DNA of 51,519 nucleotides from the IMG/VR virus record IMGVR_UViG_3300042402_002306, positions 1-51,519 of that record; one strand, given 5' to 3'. Both the position numbers and the translations under genes were made by a program. Under the pieces are notes generated by a model. The model searched no databases. It worked only from the letters and a program-made list of their open reading frames with translations, and had not been told where the DNA came from. The stretch is from a virus. This document shows positions 1-9,162 of the stretch, in pieces. Numbering within the stretch: position 1 is the stretch's first letter; each line of letters opens with the position of its first letter.

Positions 1-2
1 AT

Positions 3-2090
3 AGAGATGTAAATAGTAGAATTGTATTAGATGATGTTGCAAGAAATATTCAATGGAAACCAATTCGTTTTGAATTCTCTAATATGTTCTCTTATGGTGA
101 AGATAATAAAATCGACTTCAGCAAATTGAATGGTTTGATGGGATTATTCGCACCAAATGCAAGTGGTAAATCCTCACTATTTGACTCTATCTCTTTTTGT
201 TTGTATGATAAGAGTAGTAGAGCATTCAAAGCAGCAAATATAATGAATAATCGTAAAACCGATTTCAAATGTAAATTGGAATTCGATATTAATGGTGAAA
301 GATACTTCATTGAGAGAACTGCTAAAACAATCAACAAAGGTAAGAATGTAAAAGTAGATGTTGAATTTTATCGAATGGATGGAGATGAAAGAACATCATT
401 AAATGGAACAGAGAGAAGAGATACAAACACAATCATTGAACAATATGTAGGAACGTATGAAGATTTCGTTCTAACTGCATTGAGTTTGCAAGGTAATAAT
501 GCCCTATTCATTGATAAATCCCAATCAGAAAGAAAGGATTTGTTAGCACAATTTATGGGATTAAATGTATTCGATAAATTGTTTGATACAGCAGTTGAAG
601 ATATTAGGGAAGTAAGTGTTCTTATCAAAAATTTTAAGAAAACCGACTTTACGACAGAATTAGCAAATAAAGGTATTGAGATTAAAAATAGAAAGGGTGA
701 ATTAAAAGAATTAGAAAAACAATTAGCTAAATTAAATGGTGATAAAGATGGGTTGGATAGTGTTATATTAGAATTAAGTAGAAACCTTACTCCTATTGAC
801 TCTAATTTAGATTTACCTACATTGGAAGAAAAAAGAAAAGAAATCAATGATAAATTACAAACTTTAGAAACGGCATACGGAACAAAAGAAAGAAACATTG
901 AAATCTATAAAGAAAAGATAAACGAATTATCACAATCAATAGAAGATAAAAAATCATTTGGTGGTGTTGATATTGAAACGGCATATTCAAATTATCAAAA
1001 AGAACAAAAAGCATTAACCGAAGCAACTAAAGTTTATGATACTGCAAAATTACATTTAAGTTCTGCGGAAGAAAAGATTAAACACTTGGATAAACATGAG
1101 TATGACCCAAATTGTAAATTCTGCTGTGATAATTCATTTGTAAAAGATGCAATGAATGCGAAAACCGCTTTACCTCAACTAAAAGAAATTGTTAAACAGG
1201 CATTAATTGATTGCACTGGTATCCAACAAACTTTGGATACTATGGAAGGTGTGGAAGAACAATATAATGAGTGGAATGATTTAAAAACAAAGCTTTCACA
1301 AGCCAAAGGTATCTTAAAAACAGCAGAAGCTGAATTATCTGGTTTAGAAACAAAAGAAGAACTATTACAAACTCAATTGGACAAAGTTGAAGAAGATATT
1401 GAGAAATATTACGAAAACGAAGATACAATTCAAAGTAATAAAGAGTTGGAAAAGCAGATAAAAGATTTAGAAATAGAAAAAGGTAAAATTGAAACCGATA
1501 TTAAAAAGATTGGTAAGGAAATAACATCGGTAAATGGTTCTATTTCGCAATTACAATCGTTTATAGATGGTATCAAAGGTAAGATGGATGAAGTTAAGGA
1601 TTTGGAAGAAAAGAACCGCCTATACACCTATTATTTAGATGCGGTGAAGCGTGATGGTATTCCGTATGAATTAATTTCAAAAGCATTACCGGTTATCGAA
1701 ACGGAAGTAAACAACATATTAGGACAAGTAGTTGATTTCGGAGTTGTAATGGAAGTGGATGGTAAGAATATCAACGCAAAGATTGTTTATGAGGACCAGG
1801 AGTGGGCTTTAGAAATGTGTAGTGGTATGGAGAAGTTCATTAGTGGACTTGCCATACGAGTTGCATTAATAAACATATGCGGATTACCTCGTCCAAATTT
1901 CTTGGTAATTGATGAAGGATTTGGAACATTAGATAGTGATAACCTTTCTTCCTTATTTGGAATGATGCAATATCTTAAAACTCAATTTGATTTTATTTGG
2001 GTAATTTCCCACTTAGATGCTATGAGAGATATCGTAGATGGATTAATAGAAATAAAAAAAGAGAATGGATTTAGTAAGATTGACTTCTAA
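3..2090 (+). CDS. 46: Recombination endonuclease ATPase subunit, gp46/SbcC/Rad50-like (5' partial)
   Basis: SMC-type ATPase that in T4 pairs with the gp47 nuclease to resect DNA ends for recombination-dependent replication. The reading frame is open from base 3, so the true start lies before the window; the first in-frame ATG is at 84. Visible motifs in order are a Walker A (APNASGKSS, about nt 148-174), long coiled-coil arms with a central zinc-hook-like NCKFC at about nt 1110-1125, an ABC signature region (CSGMEKF), a Walker B (FLVIDEGFGTLD, about nt 1900-1935) and an H-loop WVISHLD. The length (at least 695 residues) is somewhat above T4 gp46. The last 21 nt of the gene reappear at 2812, after the next gene. 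Family assignment is firm; the missing N-terminus is the only uncertainty. Confidence 0.93.
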   Translation, partial: RDVNSRIVLDDVARNIQWKPIRFEFSNMFSYGEDNKIDFSKLNGLMGLFAPNASGKSSLFDSISFCLYDKSSRAFKAANIMNNRKTDFKCKLEFDINGERYFIERTAKTINKGKNVKVDVEFYRMDGDERTSLNGTERRDTNTIIEQYVGTYEDFVLTALSLQGNNALFIDKSQSERKDLLAQFMGLNVFDKLFDTAVEDIREVSVLIKNFKKTDFTTELANKGIEIKNRKGELKELEKQLAKLNGDKDGLDSVILELSRNLTPIDSNLDLPTLEEKRKEINDKLQTLETAYGTKERNIEIYKEKINELSQSIEDKKSFGGVDIETAYSNYQKEQKALTEATKVYDTAKLHLSSAEEKIKHLDKHEYDPNCKFCCDNSFVKDAMNAKTALPQLKEIVKQALIDCTGIQQTLDTMEGVEEQYNEWNDLKTKLSQAKGILKTAEAELSGLETKEELLQTQLDKVEEDIEKYYENEDTIQSNKELEKQIKDLEIEKGKIETDIKKIGKEITSVNGSISQLQSFIDGIKGKMDEVKDLEEKNRLYTYYLDAVKRDGIPYELISKALPVIETEVNNILGQVVDFGVVMEVDGKNINAKIVYEDQEWALEMCSGMEKFISGLAIRVALINICGLPRPNFLVIDEGFGTLDSDNLSSLFGMMQYLKTQFDFIWVISHLDAMRDIVDGLIEIKKENGFSKIDF

Positions 2091-2091
2091 T
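2071..2091 (+). repeat. 21-nt direct repeat, copy 1 (3' end of gene 46)
   Basis: The last codons of gene 46, encoding SKIDF and the stop, match nt 2812-2832 at 20 of 21 positions. The two copies are 741 nt apart and flank the oxygenase gene. This suggests a duplication made when that gene was inserted. Confidence 0.85.
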
Positions 2092-2101
2092 ATTTATTTA
2101 T

Positions 2102-2815
2102 ATGATAGATGCAAAACAATTTAGAAAAGAAGGATTTATATACGATAGTTTAGAAAATTATACCGATTTAATTGATTTCGAAAAATTCAAAGATATAAAA
2201 TCTAAAATAGATAATAAAAATATCAAAAGATTTTCAAAGTATGATTATTGGTATAAGTTTAAAGATTTATCATATATGGAAGAAATTGTATATGAAAATT
2301 TATTAAAAAGAGATAAAAATTTAGATGTTGCAGATTTTGTTTATCAAAAATCACATGAATATATGTTAAAAAAAATACAAGATTGTGGTTTTTATCCAAC
2401 TTGGGTTTTTGGAACATCTATGGATAGTGAAGTAGATGGATTGATAAATTCAGATGTTATATCAAATTTTCAATTAAATTTTGCAAGAAAATATTATTCC
2501 GAAAAATTATATAATTCATATTATGGAAGTAGTAAACTACAATTCTATGATATGGATTGTGAAATTAAATTACATGATGATGGACAGCCAGAAGATAGAG
2601 TTTGTGTTTTCTTATATTTTTTAAATAATGAATGGAATGAAGAAAATGGCGGCCATCTTATTTTGTATACAAAAGAAAATGAAAGAGTAAAAATAAATCC
2701 AGTATTTCCCAACTTTGTAGTATTGGATTCAGATATAAACTTATTTCACGAAGTTGAAAAAGTTAAAAAAGGAATTAAGTATAATGTTGTATCTTTTTAT
2801 AATGGGAAAAATTAG
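2102..2815 (+). CDS. 2-oxoglutarate/Fe(II)-dependent oxygenase, prolyl-4-hydroxylase-like
   Basis: Predicted to hydroxylate a protein or small-molecule substrate using Fe(II), O2 and 2-oxoglutarate. The C-terminal half (about residues 140-237) has the double-stranded beta-helix signature: H158-x-D160 (LHDDG), a distal H216 (LFHEV) and K226 ten residues later, which would bind 2-oxoglutarate. The line ENGGHLILY fits the GGxL strand of P4H enzymes. The first 130 residues have no recognised domain. The gene starts 11 nt after gene 46 and ends on a near-copy of the gene 46 terminus, so it looks like a mobile accessory gene. The substrate is unknown. Confidence 0.8.
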   Translation: MIDAKQFRKEGFIYDSLENYTDLIDFEKFKDIKSKIDNKNIKRFSKYDYWYKFKDLSYMEEIVYENLLKRDKNLDVADFVYQKSHEYMLKKIQDCGFYPTWVFGTSMDSEVDGLINSDVISNFQLNFARKYYSEKLYNSYYGSSKLQFYDMDCEIKLHDDGQPEDRVCVFLYFLNNEWNEENGGHLILYTKENERVKINPVFPNFVVLDSDINLFHEVEKVKKGIKYNVVSFYNGKN

Positions 2816-2832
2816 TAAGATTGATTTCTAAT
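2812..2832 (+). repeat. 21-nt direct repeat, copy 2 (overlaps 3' end of the leftward gene)
   Basis: This copy differs from nt 2071-2091 at one position (T for C). It contains the stop and last codons of the leftward RHH-like gene. Before the insertion, gene 46 and that gene probably converged on this sequence. Confidence 0.85.
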
Positions 2833-2997
2833 CGTAACTTTATCAGCCTTCAACACACCTGATTGAGGTTTTGAAACACCAATGTGTTTTTTGATTAGAT
2901 TTTCAACTAAACTACCCATTTTAAACCCGTGTTCTTCACAATATCCTTTGAGAAGTTCATGGGTTTCTTTTTTAATTTGTAACATTGCGTATTTCAT
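2812..2997 (-). CDS. Small ribbon-helix-helix-like protein
   Basis: This 61-residue protein is the only leftward gene supported in the window. Residues 5-40 read MLQIKKETHELLKGYCEEHG then FKMGSLVENLIKKHI, a beta strand followed by two helices. That is the layout of Arc/CopG/MetJ DNA-binding proteins, so a small repressor is plausible. A strong alternative is a T4-type small protein that uses the same fold for other purposes. Its start faces the 110-nt region before the tail fibre gene, so it could regulate that divergent promoter. The last residues (after about 45) look unstructured and lie in the repeat shared with gene 46. Confidence 0.65.
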   Translation of the reverse strand: MKYAMLQIKKETHELLKGYCEEHGFKMGSLVENLIKKHIGVSKPQSGVLKADKVTIRNQSY

Positions 2998-3107
2998 AAC
3001 TTATTTAGATTTCTTTAGTTTTCTATAATACAATATAGTATTTATTAGTTTTCTTTATATAAATATGAGTTATTTATTTTTTTGACGATATTTATTTAAA
3101 AATATAC
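2998..3107. promoter_or_regulatory. Divergent intergenic region with T4-late-type promoter box
   Basis: This AT-rich spacer lies between the leftward RHH-like gene and the tail fibre gene. It holds an exact TATAAATA, the T4 late promoter -10 box, on the + strand at 3058-3065, 43 nt before the fibre ATG. It also holds three TATTTATT boxes (3039, 3071, 3089). A 17-nt block at 3009-3025 (containing TTTAGTTTTCTA) recurs exactly before gene 22. Use of the T4 box would need phage gp55/gp33-like factors, which are not in this window. Confidence 0.45.
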
Positions 3108-6100
3108 ATGGCTGTTATAAAGAAAACATTATTCCCAAAAAATTTAAGTAATTACTCTGTATTAATTAATGATACGGACCCTAATAGTAGATACTTTAAA
3201 ATAAGTGAATTACCAGATACATTTACGGGTGGTAAAAATGCATTTCTAATCGCAGGTTCTGAAGAATTGGTTCCTGATACAAAAATACAAATAGAATTAA
3301 AAGATTCTGCGGGTAATATAATTTATCATGAGCCAGGTGAAGGTATGATATCATCATCTATAAATGGTGAATCATTTGTGACGGAGTATTATGAGGGCGT
3401 TTCCAAAGTAGTTGCGGTTTATATATATCCGGATACCGCATATGGTCCTTGTACTCTTACAATATTGGGTGAATTAAGTCAATATGTGGATACAAATGGT
3501 ATTAACCAAATAATACCATCTGAGTGGGAAAACAAATATAATGTAAAATGGGAGAAACAAATAAATGTAAACCCATCCTTAGCAAATACTACTAAAATTC
3601 GTTTTTATAGAAGACCAGAGGCTACAATTACAGAAATACTATCCCCAATTTATAGAATAGAAAGTGGTTCAAAAGTAAATTCAGGAGTTAGCCAATCATT
3701 TGCAGATATAAAATTATCACAATTAGAAACTTTTGCTGGTGATGTAAAAAGAGTAAAAGTATTTAGAACTTCATTGGGTGATATTTCCGATTATGATTTA
3801 ATACAAGATATTTTAGTTGAATCTAAAGAATTATTAACTAGTTATGGTTTGAGTGGTAGTGTAGTAGGACAGACCGGAATATTTACATCAGAAACTTTAC
3901 AAAATTATTGGAATACCGGCTCACTTCAATCGGAATTGACATCTAGTAGAATAGAAAGTGGTGTAAAACTAAGTGGTAGTGGATATTTTACCTATACACA
4001 ATCTTTAGATATTAAAAGTGGAAACACTTATGAATTAAATTTAGATGCATTCTATTCATCTTCTACATCAAGCAATTTAGGAATATATTTAAGTTATGTT
4101 TCACAATCTATTAATGGACCTACAACATTTACAAGTAGTATTGGAACATTATATGGAACACAACCTACAAAAAATTTAACAGATACCGTTATTCCGTTTC
4201 AAATTTCTCAAAATTACCCATCAGCTAGTTTATACTTTTCACAATCACAGGGAGAGTGGCATTTGGGAAATATTAGTTTGGCATTATCACAAGATACTGC
4301 ATTTTCTCCTGATGAGATTTCTTTTATAACCACAATGCCTACGATAATTGGTAATGAAACATTTAACTTTAAATTTGAGTTTTATGATGTTAATAACAAT
4401 TATGTTCCAGTAGCAGTAACACAGAGTGCAAATTTTACAGGAGGTAATTTAGGACAACTATTAAGGTCACTAACATTTGATTCCGATAGAACTGCATTTA
4501 GATTTTCAACAGGTTCATTTGGCAATCCACCATTTCAACAATTAGGATTTAGTATTACAAAAACAAATCTAACAGGTTCAGTTGCATATAGTCGTTCTGT
4601 TTATGATACTTTGGGAAATTATATAGAACCAGCATCATATGCAGGAACATATCCAGGACAATTAACAAATGCAAGTGATGCCGGTGCAACCCTAACTATT
4701 GCAAATTTTAGTGGAAGTGTTGCAAGTGTATTGGTTGGTTCAATTGTATACACAGCATCATGTGATGGTATTGAACAATATGAAACCATTTATAGATTTG
4801 AAGATGGTGATAATGCACCGGGTGTTTTTGTAACTGCAAATACAAATCAATTTATTTATAAAGCAACCGATTTATCACTTAATCCAACAGGACAAGTTAT
4901 TACAATAGAAGCTAAACGTAAAAACTTAGCATCGGCAACAACACCTTTGACAGTAAATTCTGGAAGTGGAAAACCCGCATTAACTGAAGGTTCTACAAAT
5001 GCAACAACAGGAGTTACAACATATACATTAGCCGGTTCATCTTATTCATATTCAAAAGGTGAAACGATTTATTATATTTCAGGTTCTGACCAATTTGGTA
5101 ATGAATTTTCTGATTCAATAAAAGTAAGTCCTGTAAAAATATTAGATGGTTTATCCGTATCTTTAACAAATGATAACGCATCACTTCCTGCACTTTCTAC
5201 CGGATTTATATCTAGCGGTTCATTTATATTAAGTAGTGGTTCGGTTAGTGTTAAAGTTGGTTCAGAAACAATACAACATAGTAATGGTTTATCGATAAGT
5301 AATTCATTTGATATTGTATCAGCTGTTGCAACTAATGTTCAAACGGGTTCATTAAATTACTCTACAACCGATTATTTTATAACAAGATTAGATGCTGATA
5401 GTGGTTCCCTAAATTTGAATATAAGATACAAAGATGGGATGGGTGATACAACGGATACAACAAAGTTAGTAACGTATACTAAAAATAAAAAAGCAGCACC
5501 TGTTTTACAAATATCATCGACACCAAAAGACCAAACGGTAACCGCAAAATCAACAGGCGAACAAATAGATGCATTTTCAAATGTAACTGTGACTGTAAAG
5601 GAAACTTATAATGGTGCTACAACAAATTTAACAATAACATCTTTGACGGCAACATCTTCGGACATTGCAAGTATATCAACAACTCCGTCAACGGGATTAG
5701 TTACTTTAAATGGAAAAACTTTAGGAAACGGAGTAAATTCAACAACGGTAGATATCAGTGCAGTAGTCACAGATTCAGAAGGTGTAAGTAGAACTATAAC
5801 AGATACATTGGCATTATCAAAAACTAAAAAAGCAGTTCCAAATGTGGTAATATCTGCAAGCCCACAAGCACAATCTGTATTAGCAAATGCAGCCGGTACA
5901 CAAACTGGAACTTTGACAAATGTGACAGTATCTGCGTTAGAAGGAACTACGAGTAGATTTACATCTATGACTGCAACCTATACTGGCTTTTCTACTAATC
6001 CAACCATTGCAACTAATAGTAATATACTAAATACATCCGCCGCAGTGATGAATGCAGCTGAAGCATCTGCAACAATAGTCGTAACCCATACTGATAGTGA

Positions 6101-8333
6101 AGGAACTGCCAATCAAACACAAACAATTGTAGTAAGATTTACAAAAGTAAATACGGGAACTGCAGGGAATAATGGTGCAGATGGTGGTGCGGGCCCGGGT
6201 GTTGTTTATAGAGGAGATTGGGCCCCTAATACATCATATTTTTCATCATCCATTAGAGTAGATGTTGTACGAGGTAGTGATAGTGAATATTGGTTGGCAA
6301 AAGTAGGACACACATCTACTGCAAATGGTGCATTGGATAAACCAATAACTGGTACATCGTATACAACATATTGGAGACCATTTGGTGCAACATTTGATTC
6401 GGTTGCAACCAATATTCTTTTAGCACAAGATGCAACTATTACAAGAGGATTAGTAATGGGAACATATGGTGTAAGTGATAAAGGATTTATTAGAAGTGCA
6501 AATGCTTCTGCATTAATGACCGGAAAAGGATATTATTTAGATACAACAGGTAGTATGAGATTTGGTGACCCTTCAGGAGCACATATAAAATTTACTGAAT
6601 CTGAGGGGGTTACAATCGCTGGTAGTGTTTCAATTGCAGGTACGGCTACTATTGGTGGAACATCTGCAACAACCGTTAAAGATGGTGCTGCATCAGGGGC
6701 TACTGCACAACAAAATGGTTCCGCAAAAACTGCCGGTAGTGTTGGTGGATGGACTGTTGATTCTGATGCAATTTATAGTGGAACAAAAGATATATCTGGA
6801 TATTCCACAACAGGAATAACATTAAATAGTGGTGGTTCAATACATGCACCAAATTTTTACATAGATACATCCGGTAATGCTTTTTTTAGAGGTGAAGTAA
6901 CCGCAACAAGTGGATATATTGGAACTTCAGCATCTGGATTTTCAATTAATAGTTCGTATTTTAGAAATGGAACAAAAACAACTTTTAATGGTGCAGGAAC
7001 AGGGGTTTATGTAGGAACAGATGGTATTGGTTTAGGAACGGCATTTTCTGTTTCTGCAGCTGGTGTTTTAAATGCAACCACTGCAACAATAACAGGTGAT
7101 ATTACTGCAACAAATATAATCGCAACAACTGCGGGAAATATAGCGGGATGGAGTGTAGGACCAACTACATTAGGAACAACCAACTTAAAATTAAATTCAC
7201 AAAGACCGGCAGTAGAAATATATTCAGGTGGTTCTTTGGTGGTAGATATAAGTTCTGCATCGGGTTTATCACCAATTAATGTAGGAGGTGCTACTCAAGC
7301 TAACATACCATATTCAACAACCGCACAAATACAACAAGAGGTATCAGAAGAAACTACATTATTAAGTGCGTATCAGGTGGATTTAGGTGCAGACCCATTG
7401 TATTCTACGGGTGGAACAATTGGAACATTTACACCAAGTTCTAATGGTGCGTATAGTGCAACAATAGTATTGGGAGGAACGGTTAGTAATGCATTTGCTC
7501 AATTAGAACCTAACAATGTTTCCCCAGCAGCAGCTTTTAATTATTTATATGCATCTTATACAATAGGTGTTTCAATCAGAGCAGGTGGTATAAACGGAAC
7601 AGAAGTTGCAAATTTTTCTTATTCAAACGATTGGAGTCAAGTTCGTTCTGGCACCTTAATAAATGTAAGTTCAACACCAAACCCAACACTAGCGGGAACT
7701 ATAACCGTAACAAATGGAATAACATATTATATGGTTCCATATATTAGTGCCGGAACTATGGCAACTCAAACAACTAATGGAAATCTTGATACACATACTT
7801 TAAGAGCCACCTATACAACACCAACAATAACATCTGTTTCCGTTTCAAGAGGTATATCAAAATCAGAATTAGTTGCAGGTGGTTTCCAAGTTGTATTTAA
7901 TACGGATAGATATATTAAAGTAGAAAGATTAGATAATGCAGATTTCGTATCAATAGGTGGTGGATTAACTTGTACGGGTGATGTGACTGCAAATACATCC
8001 GATATCAGATTGAAAGAAAATATTAGAATAATTGAAAACCCTTTAGAAAAGATAGAAAATATTAGAGGAGTTTATTTTAATTATACGGATGAAGCAAAAA
8101 CAAAAACAGGTTATAGAAATGGAGAAGAACAAGTTGGTTTTATTGCACAAGAAGTTCAAAAAGTATTACCACATATAGTAAAACTAGCACCATTTGATAA
8201 AGACCAATCTACTGATAAATCTATTAGTGGTGAAAACTATTTAACAATTCAATATGAAAAAATTGTTCCTCTATTATTAGAAGGTATAAAGGAATTAAAA
8301 AAAGAAATTGAAGAATTAAAAAAGAATAAGTAA
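3108..8333 (+). CDS. Long tail fibre/spike protein with C-terminal S74 intramolecular chaperone
   Basis: A 1741-residue structural adhesin. The N-terminal ~190 residues probably join it to the virion. A beta-rich, Ser/Thr/Gly-rich shaft follows. Two similar Ig-like modules begin near residues 795 and 907 (both open with KK-A-x-P and contain a DSEG). Then come a short glycine-rich linker (about 1017-1031), a carbohydrate-binding-like patch (YRGDWAPNTSY) and repetitive tail-fibre stem motifs (FYIDTSGNAFFRGEV). The end is a Peptidase_S74 domain: S1631-D-I-R-L-K1636 gives the Ser/Lys dyad at the usual spacing, so the last ~111 residues should be cut off after trimerisation. A C-terminal coiled coil (KELKKEIEELKK) fits this. 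It sits directly upstream of the Thr-Pro protein with a TAATG overlap. The receptor is unknown. Confidence 0.88.
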   Translation: MAVIKKTLFPKNLSNYSVLINDTDPNSRYFKISELPDTFTGGKNAFLIAGSEELVPDTKIQIELKDSAGNIIYHEPGEGMISSSINGESFVTEYYEGVSKVVAVYIYPDTAYGPCTLTILGELSQYVDTNGINQIIPSEWENKYNVKWEKQINVNPSLANTTKIRFYRRPEATITEILSPIYRIESGSKVNSGVSQSFADIKLSQLETFAGDVKRVKVFRTSLGDISDYDLIQDILVESKELLTSYGLSGSVVGQTGIFTSETLQNYWNTGSLQSELTSSRIESGVKLSGSGYFTYTQSLDIKSGNTYELNLDAFYSSSTSSNLGIYLSYVSQSINGPTTFTSSIGTLYGTQPTKNLTDTVIPFQISQNYPSASLYFSQSQGEWHLGNISLALSQDTAFSPDEISFITTMPTIIGNETFNFKFEFYDVNNNYVPVAVTQSANFTGGNLGQLLRSLTFDSDRTAFRFSTGSFGNPPFQQLGFSITKTNLTGSVAYSRSVYDTLGNYIEPASYAGTYPGQLTNASDAGATLTIANFSGSVASVLVGSIVYTASCDGIEQYETIYRFEDGDNAPGVFVTANTNQFIYKATDLSLNPTGQVITIEAKRKNLASATTPLTVNSGSGKPALTEGSTNATTGVTTYTLAGSSYSYSKGETIYYISGSDQFGNEFSDSIKVSPVKILDGLSVSLTNDNASLPALSTGFISSGSFILSSGSVSVKVGSETIQHSNGLSISNSFDIVSAVATNVQTGSLNYSTTDYFITRLDADSGSLNLNIRYKDGMGDTTDTTKLVTYTKNKKAAPVLQISSTPKDQTVTAKSTGEQIDAFSNVTVTVKETYNGATTNLTITSLTATSSDIASISTTPSTGLVTLNGKTLGNGVNSTTVDISAVVTDSEGVSRTITDTLALSKTKKAVPNVVISASPQAQSVLANAAGTQTGTLTNVTVSALEGTTSRFTSMTATYTGFSTNPTIATNSNILNTSAAVMNAAEASATIVVTHTDSEGTANQTQTIVVRFTKVNTGTAGNNGADGGAGPGVVYRGDWAPNTSYFSSSIRVDVVRGSDSEYWLAKVGHTSTANGALDKPITGTSYTTYWRPFGATFDSVATNILLAQDATITRGLVMGTYGVSDKGFIRSANASALMTGKGYYLDTTGSMRFGDPSGAHIKFTESEGVTIAGSVSIAGTATIGGTSATTVKDGAASGATAQQNGSAKTAGSVGGWTVDSDAIYSGTKDISGYSTTGITLNSGGSIHAPNFYIDTSGNAFFRGEVTATSGYIGTSASGFSINSSYFRNGTKTTFNGAGTGVYVGTDGIGLGTAFSVSAAGVLNATTATITGDITATNIIATTAGNIAGWSVGPTTLGTTNLKLNSQRPAVEIYSGGSLVVDISSASGLSPINVGGATQANIPYSTTAQIQQEVSEETTLLSAYQVDLGADPLYSTGGTIGTFTPSSNGAYSATIVLGGTVSNAFAQLEPNNVSPAAAFNYLYASYTIGVSIRAGGINGTEVANFSYSNDWSQVRSGTLINVSSTPNPTLAGTITVTNGITYYMVPYISAGTMATQTTNGNLDTHTLRATYTTPTITSVSVSRGISKSELVAGGFQVVFNTDRYIKVERLDNADFVSIGGGLTCTGDVTANTSDIRLKENIRIIENPLEKIENIRGVYFNYTDEAKTKTGYRNGEEQVGFIAQEVQKVLPHIVKLAPFDKDQSTDKSISGENYLTIQYEKIVPLLLEGIKELKKEIEELKKNK

Positions 8334-9148
8334 TGGCACTCCAACCATCTGGTCAAATAAAAATGTCACAAATAAAAGCAGAATTGGGTTCTTCATCTAA
8401 TTCATTAAGAGCATATTCTGCTGCAGCAGGTAAATCAGCACCAGATTCTATGAGTGAATTTTATGGATATGCTACTCCAACACCAACACCGACGCCGACA
8501 CCAACACCAACACCAACACCAACACCGACGCCGACACCAACACCGACACCAACGCCGACACCAACACCGACACCAACACCAACACCGACGCCGACACCAG
8601 AACCACCACCTCCACCAACATATTATCGATATGATTTAACATTTGGTGGTACGGATTCTGCAGCATGTGGAAGTACTACATCGGTTGCTTTATATTCACA
8701 ATCTAATCCTATAATCCTTTTAAGTAGATTGTATACTGGTAGTACCGGAACAGGTACCCCAACCGATGGATATTATTATTATGATATGACAGATAAAGTT
8801 TGGACTATATCGGGTGGTAGAGTTACTGCAATAAACGATTGTCCTGCACCGCCGCCGCCACCAACTCCACCAACTCCACCAACTCCACCGCCACCGCCTG
8901 CAGTAGTATGGACTCAAATTGCATTAGGATTTGGAACCGGTGGTGGTGGTGGTTCAGCATGTCAAAGAGCCAATACCGATAGAACTGGAACATACTGGAT
9001 TAATAACGAATTCTTTGAAGATGCAACCGCTATTTCATCTACAAGTGATGGAACAGGAGCAGCAACTAATGGATTCTATTCAGATGGTAGTATTGTCAGA
9101 CAATCAAGCAGTGGTGTATTAACAGGAAATACCGCATGTATAGTTTAA
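8333..9148 (+). CDS. Thr-Pro-repeat virion-type protein (probable tail or fibre accessory)
   Basis: This 271-residue protein has three parts. Residues 1-47 form a head (SGQIKMSQIKAELG, then SAPDSMSEFYGYA) of a kind seen at the start of many phage tail proteins. Residues 48-89 are 21 perfect Thr-Pro dipeptides followed by EPPPPP. Two similar Cys-containing modules follow (CGSTTSVALY... near 115-170 and CQRANTDRTGTYW... near 215-271), joined by a second Pro-rich linker (PPTPPTPPTPP). The Thr-Pro run would form an extended, mucin-like stalk and is an obvious target for hydroxylation or O-glycosylation. The next gene is a prolyl-hydroxylase-like protein. The exact structural role is inferred from context. 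Confidence 0.7.
   Translation: MALQPSGQIKMSQIKAELGSSSNSLRAYSAAAGKSAPDSMSEFYGYATPTPTPTPTPTPTPTPTPTPTPTPTPTPTPTPTPTPTPTPTPEPPPPPTYYRYDLTFGGTDSAACGSTTSVALYSQSNPIILLSRLYTGSTGTGTPTDGYYYYDMTDKVWTISGGRVTAINDCPAPPPPPTPPTPPTPPPPPAVVWTQIALGFGTGGGGGSACQRANTDRTGTYWINNEFFEDATAISSTSDGTGAATNGFYSDGSIVRQSSSGVLTGNTACIV
8474..8599 (+). repeat. In-frame Thr-Pro hexanucleotide tandem repeat (21 units)
   Basis: 126 nt built of ACN-CCN units, each encoding Thr-Pro. Units vary only at third positions (A or G), with larger blocks repeated. Gain or loss of units keeps the frame, so stalk length can vary. A shorter Pro-rich tract lies at about 8849-8899. Confidence 0.95.
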
Positions 9149-9162
9149 TAATTTTATAAGTT

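Noticed and set aside
368-898. 176-residue leftward ORF over gene 46
   Set aside because: It is Ser/Leu/Phe/Asn-rich complement of Lys/Glu codons, as expected for AT-rich genes.
8474-8599. CRISPR-like repeat array
   Set aside because: The repeats are 6 nt, contiguous, without spacers, and encode Thr-Pro in frame.
8472-8666. Open frames in other phases over the Thr-Pro repeats, on both strands
   Set aside because: They arise from the repeat unit itself (Gln/His/Arg or Val/Ser/Leu runs) and have no start context or family likeness.
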